Shown: positions 34,443 to 41,056 of the stretch, piece by piece
How the letters are laid out: each line of letters begins with the position of its first letter
How positions within the stretch are numbered: the first letter of the stretch is position 1
Assembly: GCA_964527735.1 (NCBI GenBank)
Contig: CAZGPG010000008.1
Coordinates: 62,001-126,000 of the forward strand
From: JBEBVQ01 sp964527735
Lineage (GTDB): Bacteria > Bacteroidota > Bacteroidia > Chitinophagales > Chitinophagaceae
Direction of reading: 5' to 3'
DNA length: 64,000 bases
Translations under genes and position numbers: made by a program
The notes under the pieces: generated by a model
What the model saw: the letters and a program-made list of their open reading frames with translations, nothing else
Told to the model about the DNA's origin: nothing
Databases searched by the model: none

Positions 34443-36074
34443 ATGATTTCAGTATCTAATTTATCGCTGCGCTACGGCAAGCGTGTGTTGTTTGAAGATG
34501 TGAACCTCCGTTTTACGGAAGGCAACTGTTATGGTGTGATCGGCGCCAACGGCGCCGGGAAGTCCACGTTTATGAAAATCCTGTCCGGCGAAATAGAGCC
34601 GACAACCGGCAGAGTGGAGATATCCAAAGATCAGCGGATGAGCGTGCTGAATCAAAACCACAACGAATTTAATGAAATATCCGTACTGGATACCGTGATC
34701 CGCGGCAACGGCAAGTTGTTTGAGATCATGCAGGCCAAAGACGCGATTTACGCTAAAGAAGATTTTACGGAAGAAGACGGCATACGTGCCGGTGATCTGG
34801 AAGCGTTGTTTGGTGAAATGGGAGGATGGAATGCAGAAAGCGATGCCGCTACCTTGCTCAGCAACCTCGGCATCAAGGAAGGACTGCATCAGAGGTTAAC
34901 GAAAGAGCTGGACGGGAACCAGAAAGTGCGTGTGCTGCTGGCACAGGCATTATTCGGCAATCCCGACATCCTGCTGCTCGATGAACCGACCAACGACCTG
35001 GATCTCCATACCATCGCCTGGTTGGAAAACTTCCTGGCCGATTACGACAAGATCGTGCTTGTAGTGTCGCATGACCGTCACTTTCTGGATGCTGTGTGTA
35101 CCCATGTCGCTGATATTGATTTCGGGAAGATCAGCATCTTTACCGGTAACTATACATTCTGGTACGAATCCAGCCAGTTGTTGCTGAAGCAACGGTCGGA
35201 GCAGAACCGGAAGGCCGAGGATAAAATTGCCGAACTGAAGGAGTTTATTGCCCGGTTTTCGGCCAATGCATCTAAAAGTAAACAGGCCACCAGCCGGAAA
35301 AAAGCGCTGGATAAGATCAAGCTCGATGAAATGCGGCCGTCCAACCGGAAGTACCCCGCTATATTATTTAATAACCAAGTGCGGGAGGCCGGCGACCAGA
35401 TACTGGAAGCAAAAAAGCTTTCCAAAACCCTGAACGGGGAAGTGCTGTTTAAAGATATCAGCTTTGACGTGAAGCGCGGGCAGAAGATCGCGGTCGTTTC
35501 TGAGAACAGCCTGGCGACCACTGCTTTTTACCAGATACTGATGGGAGAAGATAAGGATTATGAAGGCAGCTTCAAATGGGGTGTGACAATTACGCCGGCA
35601 TATCTTCCTAATGATAATGCATCATATTTTGCCAATAAAGACCTCAACCTCGTAGATTGGCTCCGTCAGTATTCGGAAGAAAAAGACGAAACATTTATCC
35701 GGGGCTTCCTGGGACGAATGCTGTTTAGCGGGGAAGAAACGCTGAAAAATTGCACAGTATTGAGCGGAGGCGAAAAAGTACGCTGTATGCTGAGCCGTAT
35801 GATGATGCAAAAAGGCAATGTGCTCCTGTTTGACGAACCAACGAACCACCTGGACCTGGAATCTATTACTGCGTTGAATAACGGGATGAAGGATTTTAAG
35901 GGAACGGTCCTGTTCACCACGCGCGACCATGAGCTGGCACAGACCGTTGCGGACAGGGTACTGGAGCTGACACCATCGGGACTGATTGACCGGGAAAGCA
36001 ACTTTGACGATTACCTGTCGGACGAACGTGTAAAAGGCCTTAAGGCTGAAATGTATAATGGCGCCCCGGCGTAG
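34443..36074 (+). CDS. ABC-F family ATPase with one degenerate nucleotide site
   Basis: 543 residues with two ABC domains and a charged linker (about 240-300). Domain 1 has an intact Walker A (GANGAGKST, about 35-43) and Walker B (LLLLDEPTNDLDL) but a weak signature (LDGNQKVRVLL). Domain 2 has an intact signature (LSGGEKVRCML) and Walker B (VLLFDEPTNHLDL), while its Walker A is replaced by SENSLATTAF with no lysine. One composite ATP site should be intact and the other not. ABC-F proteins work on the ribosome, in translation factors or antibiotic resistance; this one resembles the YbiT group. No membrane partner is present. Confidence 0.9.
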   Translation: MISVSNLSLRYGKRVLFEDVNLRFTEGNCYGVIGANGAGKSTFMKILSGEIEPTTGRVEISKDQRMSVLNQNHNEFNEISVLDTVIRGNGKLFEIMQAKDAIYAKEDFTEEDGIRAGDLEALFGEMGGWNAESDAATLLSNLGIKEGLHQRLTKELDGNQKVRVLLAQALFGNPDILLLDEPTNDLDLHTIAWLENFLADYDKIVLVVSHDRHFLDAVCTHVADIDFGKISIFTGNYTFWYESSQLLLKQRSEQNRKAEDKIAELKEFIARFSANASKSKQATSRKKALDKIKLDEMRPSNRKYPAILFNNQVREAGDQILEAKKLSKTLNGEVLFKDISFDVKRGQKIAVVSENSLATTAFYQILMGEDKDYEGSFKWGVTITPAYLPNDNASYFANKDLNLVDWLRQYSEEKDETFIRGFLGRMLFSGEETLKNCTVLSGGEKVRCMLSRMMMQKGNVLLFDEPTNHLDLESITALNNGMKDFKGTVLFTTRDHELAQTVADRVLELTPSGLIDRESNFDDYLSDERVKGLKAEMYNGAPA

Positions 36075-36162
36075 GGGTATGACACCTCGGTTACGTTTTA
36101 GTACAGGAGATGAAAATCCGGGTTAGGGGACTTCCCGGATAATAATTTAATTCCATAATACT

Positions 36163-36924
36163 ATGAACCGATACCGTTCGTTAATACCTGTGTTGATGAT
36201 TGCTGCTGTGACTGGAGGAGTGTTGGTAATGGGAGTCACCGGTTGTGCTAAAAAAGAAGAACCTGCTATACATAGTTATAAAATTTCCGGCACGGTATAT
36301 TATGACTGTGCCAAAAAACCATATGCCGGGCAAACGCTCGAGTTGATACATTATACCAGCACTACAGCAAATTCATTTTCCGGAGGAGCCCAAACTGTTA
36401 CAGATAATTTCGGGCGGTTTTCATTCACCTACACCGACAGTAAAGGTGATGGTTACTTCACCAATGAATATCAGGTTTTTGCGAAAAATTATTTCGGTTC
36501 TAAAAAGTTACTGATTTCCCGGATACCAGGCACAGGAGATTTGGACGTCGGCAACTTGTATGTGGGGAATAAAATTAAGTTATTTGTCGATATTAAAGCC
36601 GGGTATAATAAGAATGAAATCACCGATACCTTGTTTTTTGGCATTAGTGAGACTGAATATCATTATATAACACCCATAGTCAGTACGGGAGATTTATATG
36701 AGTTTAATGCGCCGCCACGTTTGTACAATGACAACAGCAGCTCCTTTTCGACCAACAGTTTCCTTTTTGCAATAGGTAGGGAAGCCTATATGAACAATTT
36801 TACCGCGCTGTTCGACAATTCCATACAGGCATCTTATCTCGTATACAAGTCGGAATATCTTTCTGCTCCGGATTGTGCGATCCAGCAACATAATATCGTT
36901 GATACGGTACGGGTAGAATTATAA
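36163..36924 (+). CDS. Lipoprotein with an Ig-like/carboxypeptidase-regulatory-like domain, unknown function
   Basis: 253 residues. A signal peptide ends at C28 (GVTGCAKKEEP). The next part (about 40-125, YKISGTVYYDCAKKPYAGQT, then TVTDNFGRFSFTYTDSKGDG) looks like a beta-sandwich carrier domain often found in Bacteroidota lipoproteins. The remainder is beta-rich (NEITDTLFFGISETEYHYIT). No enzyme motif is seen. It is preceded by a weak hairpin (36116-36140) after the ABC-F gene and stands alone. Location at the outer membrane or periplasm is likely. Confidence 0.75.
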   Translation: MNRYRSLIPVLMIAAVTGGVLVMGVTGCAKKEEPAIHSYKISGTVYYDCAKKPYAGQTLELIHYTSTTANSFSGGAQTVTDNFGRFSFTYTDSKGDGYFTNEYQVFAKNYFGSKKLLISRIPGTGDLDVGNLYVGNKIKLFVDIKAGYNKNEITDTLFFGISETEYHYITPIVSTGDLYEFNAPPRLYNDNSSSFSTNSFLFAIGREAYMNNFTALFDNSIQASYLVYKSEYLSAPDCAIQQHNIVDTVRVEL

Positions 36925-37244
36925 TCCCGGGAAATTCCGACATTATTCCACATTCCACGGACCTGCCTATGTATAACGATGTCATTGCGGCCTTGAGCCG
37001 CAATCGCCTCAGCCACCATAAAGAGTACATAAGGAGTAGCACACCCGCAAGCAAATCTGAGTAGTGTAAATCTTTAGAATTGAGTATATTATCTTTTACT
37101 TTTTCTACTTAACATAATATAAATTATAGAACAAAATGAAAGATTGAATTGTAAAGCTATTTAGACATTCATCGAGAATATTTCATATTTCATCTGCATT
37201 GCGTTTACTTTTGCATTTATATTCATGCCTTTCAAAAAACAATT
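36925..37244. other. 320-base intergenic region with a hairpin and a promoter-like motif
   Basis: A perfect 8-bp hairpin (ATTGCGGC/GCCGCAAT, 36984-37004) without a T tract lies in the first third. The rest is AT-rich. TACTTTTG near 37206 fits the -7 consensus 30-40 bases before the next gene. No riboswitch fold and no gene are recognised. Confidence 0.35.
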
Positions 37245-38465
37245 ATGACACAGGATATTATCGAATCCATAGCTACTGCCGCGGTCCGCGGTGTGACCCA
37301 TGAGTTCCCCGAACACGCGCATATAGCGCCGATCTTTGCTACAAGCACCTTTACATTTGATGATGCACAACAAGGAATGGATCGGTTTACAAAAAAAGAA
37401 GACGGATACATATATTCCCGTTTTGGTAATCCTACCACAGCGGCGGCGGCCGAAATCATTGCAAGTCTTGAAACCTTTGGGATAAAGGATGATGACGGAA
37501 ACCCCTTAAAGGCCAAGGCACTTCTGCAGGCCAGCGGACAGGCAGCCATGACCACTATGCTCATGGCTAATTTGTCTGCCGGTGACAGCCTGGTATCCAG
37601 CCACGCCATCTACGGAGGCACACATGAGTTTCTCAGCAAGCTCCTTCCAAGATTCGGTATCAACTGCCATTTCATTGATATGGAAGATTTCAACGTCCTG
37701 GAAAATGCATTAAAAACCAATTCGTCCATAAAGCTGATCCACCTGGAGACACCCGCCAATCCGGCAATGCAATGTATTGATCTCGAAGCGGTATGCGCCC
37801 TGGCGAAGCAATACGGAAAATTGGTTACGGTAGATAATACCTTTGCCACTCCATATCTGCAGCAGCCTTTCCGGTACGGCGCAGATTATATCTTTCATTC
37901 CACAACAAAATTTCTGAACGGACATGGCAATGCGATCGGCGGCGTGCTGATCGGAAAAGATGTGGAAGCAATGGATAACCGGGTTTTTAATACCTATAAG
38001 CTGATGGGTGGAAACGCAAACCCGTTTGATGCTTTCCTCCTCATACAAGGCATTAAAACGCTGGCGGTACGAATGGATCGTCACTGCAGCAACGCAGTGC
38101 AGGTAGCAGCATATCTCGAAAAGCATCCCGCAATCAAAACGGTGAATTACAACGGCCTTGTCAGCCATCCCGGGTACAATATCTCCCAAAAACAGATGCG
38201 GCATCCGGGCGCTGTGCTGAGCTTTGAATTGAAAGGTGGTTATGAGCGTGCAGTAACGTTCATTGACAGGCTACGCATTTGCGTCAGAGCCGTATCCCTG
38301 GGCACTACCGATACCCTGGCCTCACATCCTGCATCAATGTCGCACTCCGGAATGTCTGCCCGGCAGCGGCAGGAAGCAGGTATCTCCGACGGACTGGTAC
38401 GCATGAGCATTGGCCTGGAGGATATCGCAGACCTGCTCAGCGATATGGAGCAGGCACTGGCATAA
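37245..38465 (+). CDS. Cys/Met-metabolism PLP enzyme (trans-sulphuration family)
   Basis: 406 residues of the Cys_Met_Meta_PP family. The PLP site has the Schiff-base K222 in FHSTTKFLNGHGN. Other motifs are SRFGNPTTAAAAEIIASLE (about 58-76), TVDNTFATPYLQQPF (about 195-209) and a C-terminal SLGTTDTLASHPASMSHSGM (about 352-371). Members include cystathionine gamma-synthase/lyase, methionine gamma-lyase and O-acetylhomoserine sulphhydrylase; the substrate cannot be chosen from motifs alone. It stands alone, with AT-rich DNA upstream. The 3' end directly abuts the remnant of a lipase gene on the opposite strand. Confidence 0.88.
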   Translation: MTQDIIESIATAAVRGVTHEFPEHAHIAPIFATSTFTFDDAQQGMDRFTKKEDGYIYSRFGNPTTAAAAEIIASLETFGIKDDDGNPLKAKALLQASGQAAMTTMLMANLSAGDSLVSSHAIYGGTHEFLSKLLPRFGINCHFIDMEDFNVLENALKTNSSIKLIHLETPANPAMQCIDLEAVCALAKQYGKLVTVDNTFATPYLQQPFRYGADYIFHSTTKFLNGHGNAIGGVLIGKDVEAMDNRVFNTYKLMGGNANPFDAFLLIQGIKTLAVRMDRHCSNAVQVAAYLEKHPAIKTVNYNGLVSHPGYNISQKQMRHPGAVLSFELKGGYERAVTFIDRLRICVRAVSLGTTDTLASHPASMSHSGMSARQRQEAGISDGLVRMSIGLEDIADLLSDMEQALA

Positions 38466-38749
38466 CACTCAGAAAAATACAGGATCACCACGGTAGAATC
38501 TGCACGCATCCATAGCATCCAGGCATTATCAAGCCCCAGGCTCCCGGAGCGGTAATCCGGCCGGTAGCCGGATACCAGGTCCCGGAAGTCAGCCTGGCCT
38601 GTAGTATCCAGGAGCGCCGTGTTAAGCTGCAGCAGTTCATCGCATTCCGCAGCATCAAAGCCCGGCCTGAAAGAATGACTTACAACCTGGCCAGTTGAAC
38701 AGAAGGCATGGAAAACGAACAGCGCCGGTAACAGAAATATCCGTATCAT
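38466..38749 (-). pseudogene. N-terminal remnant of a secreted lipase-like protein
   Basis: From the ATG at 38749 the frame encodes a signal peptide (MIRIFLLPALFVFHAFCSTG), then FDAAECDELLQLNTALLDTT and a YRSGSLGLDNAWMLWMRADS segment. These resemble the N-terminal part of Bacteroidota lipase-family proteins. The protein would continue to a GxSxG region, but the similarity stops at VVILYF where the 3' end of the PLP gene is reached on the other strand. The remaining frame is a shadow of that gene. A truncated, dead gene is most likely. Confidence 0.6.
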
Positions 38750-38867
38750 AAAAATCTTTTTGCCTGTGCGGAATGCTAACAAAAATACGGATTTCAACAA
38801 GCGTTCGAAAACTGTTCAACCAGCAAATCTCCTGACAGGCATTACTACCGCATACGCCCGATTGCGT

Positions 38868-38960
38868 CTATGCCGCCCAGGGGTCCAGCACGACCTTCAC
38901 ACAGCTATCTTCCTTCTTCTTGAAGATATCATAACCATGCGCTACAACGCTGCTGGAGTT
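38868..38960 (-). pseudogene. C-terminal remnant of a zinc-dependent alcohol dehydrogenase
   Basis: The minus-strand frame ends VVAHGYDIFKKKEDSCVKVV, then LDPWAA and a stop at 38868-38870. This is the C-terminal helix and strand of zinc-dependent (threonine/formaldehyde type) alcohol dehydrogenases. Upstream the similarity is lost before any catalytic motif. It lies 118 bases before the lipase remnant on the same strand. Confidence 0.6.
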
Positions 38961-38997
38961 GAGTTTTTTTAGCCATAATATACAAAGAATGGCATAG

Positions 38998-39027
38998 AAA
39001 AACCTCTGACTTTTTACAATCAGAGGC
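38998..39027 (-). terminator. Minus-strand hairpin terminator
   Basis: On the minus strand CCTCTGA / TCAGAGG (loop TTGTAAAAAG) is followed by TTTTT. It lies directly after the stop codon of a short open frame (39028-39219). Confidence 0.55.
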
Positions 39028-39219
39028 TCATTCTTCGTGGTAAATCCTATTGCTATCAAGTTGCTCTCCAACATAGCTTGAGTCCTCTTCAGATTTACGC
39101 TGGTAATAAAAGGGTTTTGAACCTAATTTCCACCAACTATTTTTCAGTACATTACCAAAAATTACATTGTTGTCCGGAAAAGCAAGCTTATCTGTGTCGG
39201 TAGCGTTCGGTGTACATCG
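39028..39219 (-). other. Short open frame, possible 3' fragment of a broken gene
   Basis: A minus-strand frame without ATG encodes, among others, NVIFGNVLKNSWWKLGSKPF and then KSEEDSSYVGEQLDSNRIYH before its stop at 39028. The composition is protein-like and a terminator follows, but the frame runs into the GTTGTCCGG repeat end at 39169, and no family is recognised. It may be a gene fragment or chance. Confidence 0.25.
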
Positions 39220-39316
39220 TCAACTTAATAGACGTTTGTCATGCTGACGAAGGAAGCATCCCACAAAACACTGGAAATCAATCTCTATAAGAGACCTTTC
39301 ATTCGTCAGGATGACA
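39169..39316. repeat. MITE-like dispersed repeat, copy A (degenerate)
   Basis: Starts GTTGTCCGGAAAAGCAA like the copy at 44130 and shares GTACATCGTC and the core GTCATGCTGACGAAGGAAGC. The inverted half (ATTCGTCAGGATGACAT) is decayed and no matching right end is found, so the end is approximate. Confidence 0.6.
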
Positions 39317-39399
39317 TCGTGGCTCAACTCAAAAAATCATTACCGATACAAGTTTACTTCATCGTTCCTCAGGGCTCAACCTGTCCCGTCCTGAAATAA

Positions 39400-40155
39400 C
39401 TAAGACACACACACCCGTGCAGTTACCTCCTTATCCACCTGCTCCTGTACCGCAGCAGACTTTTCAGCAGGCAACGGGCGCAGTGTCGTCATGACGAATA
39501 ACGCATTCGTAAAAGCCATCAGCAGCACAGACGAGATAATCGTGTTGACACGGGTTTCGGGATTCCTAATCCCCGTAAAGAAATACAATGGTAGAAACAG
39601 AAGACCGCTTGCAGCCAGGCTGCCCAGCCAGAGCATTTTCGCCCCCGGCCAGTGCATCACCATAAACAGAGCCCCCATAAAGAACAAAATACCCGTAAGC
39701 GACCCGGCTGCGATCACCAACTTATCCCGCGATGTACGGACATTTTTCACCAACAGGATAAACATTAAAGGCAAAAAGACAAAGCTGAGTGTCACGATAG
39801 ACAATAATAGCAGTGCACTCGCTCCGGGCCAGTGCATGATCTTCAAAAACGATCCGGCAAATGCAGTAACAGCGCTCACAGCCCCTGCAACAAAAAGTGA
39901 TTTTTTCATTTGGTAGTAATTTTTGAATGTTAGCAATAACCGGGTTTCCGTTTCTATCTCCCGCAGCTCTTGCTTGTAGAACCGGCGGATAACCGTCTGA
40001 TAGCAGGCCTCGAAATCCCCGTCCTCCCCGAGGTCCTGTTCGATGATACAACAGATATGATCCAGCAGATTGTACTGCAGATCTTCCAGGACGATACCCC
40101 GTGCACGGAGATCCTCCAGGATGAAGTCAATCTGCTGCTCGCTGATCCGGTACAT
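39400..40155 (-). CDS. Membrane protein with two GldL-like KIMHWPGA motifs
   Basis: 251 residues. The cytoplasmic N-terminal part (about 1-80) is helical (RISEQQIDFILEDLRARGIV). Six membrane helices follow in about 84-230. Two of them contain a GldL-type motif: LKIMHWPGASALL (about 106-118) and FMVMHWPGAKMLW (about 163-175). GldL drives gliding and type IX secretion, but this protein is not GldL itself: the motif is duplicated and the long periplasmic tail is missing. It overlaps the PadR regulator gene by 1 base (TGATG), so it is translationally coupled to and probably controlled by it. Function unknown. Confidence 0.75.
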   Translation of the reverse strand: MYRISEQQIDFILEDLRARGIVLEDLQYNLLDHICCIIEQDLGEDGDFEACYQTVIRRFYKQELREIETETRLLLTFKNYYQMKKSLFVAGAVSAVTAFAGSFLKIMHWPGASALLLLSIVTLSFVFLPLMFILLVKNVRTSRDKLVIAAGSLTGILFFMGALFMVMHWPGAKMLWLGSLAASGLLFLPLYFFTGIRNPETRVNTIISSVLLMAFTNALFVMTTLRPLPAEKSAAVQEQVDKEVTARVCVS

Positions 40156-40499
40156 CAGAATGCGGTTTTAGGTTTCAGGTCCAGTAAAAAGATCATTGTA
40201 TCCATAAAAGCCTCCAATTCCTTGACCTTCTCCTTCGTCCTGGATTTGCCGGCCGGGCTGAGGCGGTAATACTTACGTACCCGTTTCCCGATGTATTCTG
40301 TTTCCGTCGTTACAAGCCCTTCACTTTCCAGCGCATGCAGCGTCGGGTACAGGGCGCCCTCTGTGATCTGGATGCGTTCGCCAGTCCGTTCTTTTACCTT
40401 CTGCGTGATCTCATAACCGTACATTTTCCGGTTGTCCGACAACAGTTTCAGTACAATCGTTTTCAGTGTACCCTTTACCAGTTCTGATGAATAAACCAT
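40155..40499 (-). CDS. PadR-family transcriptional regulator
   Basis: 114 residues. The winged helix is typical (ELVKGTLKTIVLKLLSDNRK, then YGYEITQKVKERTGERIQIT, EGALYPTLHALESEGLV, then GKRVRKYYRLSPAGK). The gene's stop overlaps the start of the GldL-like membrane protein gene by one base. PadR proteins often control the adjacent membrane protein or transporter and their own gene. The ligand is unknown. The assignment is secure. Confidence 0.92.
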   Translation of the reverse strand: MVYSSELVKGTLKTIVLKLLSDNRKMYGYEITQKVKERTGERIQITEGALYPTLHALESEGLVTTETEYIGKRVRKYYRLSPAGKSRTKEKVKELEAFMDTMIFLLDLKPKTAF

Positions 40500-40772
40500 G
40501 ATCTTTTATTGAATCCCTAAGACAAAAATACATAAGAATCCAATGCATTAACAACAAATGCAAGTATATTTTTTTCGTGTGCCATTTGTTTTATTAAAAT
40601 GAAGCAGATAACCGGTCTGCGGCCATTGGAAACAATGAGGTAAAAAAACAGCGATGCCCTCACAAACACCATTAAAATCAAAAAAGACATGCGTAAAAAT
40701 GATGTGCTGTTGAGGGCAGGTATCCGATAAAACAAATATCACCCGGCTCTGATACCGCAGCATATAAAACAA

Positions 40773-41046
40773 GGCTGTCTTAAAAGTTCGTCATTTCCCT
40801 TCAGTGAGAGAAGTTCGGAAGGAATGCAAATGTATTTTGTATGATTACTAAGCTTACATCAAAATATGATGTCATCCTGACGAAGGAAGGATCTCACAAA
40901 ACACAGGCCTCTCCTGCATTACGTGAGATCCTTCCTTCGTCAGGATGACATAGAGGACAGATTCATGCGCTACGTCACTGTATCATATAAATTTAGCACG
41001 CTGAATATTTCGTCGAAAATGACACTGTTAACCTTTTTGGACAACC
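40773..41046. repeat. MITE-like dispersed repeat, copy C, with a 29-bp palindrome
   Basis: The ends GGCTGTCTTAAAAG and, inverted, GGTTGTCCAAAAAG are imperfect inverted repeats; the right end shares TTAACCTTTTTGGACA with the element at 3991-4110. Inside, arms at 40869-40897 and 40923-40951 are perfectly complementary (core TCCTGACGAAGGAAGGATCT). No transposase is present; the rest of the 40500-41056 gap shows no gene. Confidence 0.7.
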
Positions 41047-41056
41047 ACGCTCCGTG

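Noticed and set aside
36925..37244. Possible riboswitch before the trans-sulphuration gene
   Set aside because: A SAM or cobalamin riboswitch would be reasonable here, but only one short hairpin is present and no conserved riboswitch core is seen.
38240..38465. C-terminal part of the minus-strand frame that begins with the lipase remnant
   Set aside because: It is antisense to the 3' end of the trans-sulphuration gene; only the 38466-38749 part resembles a lipase.
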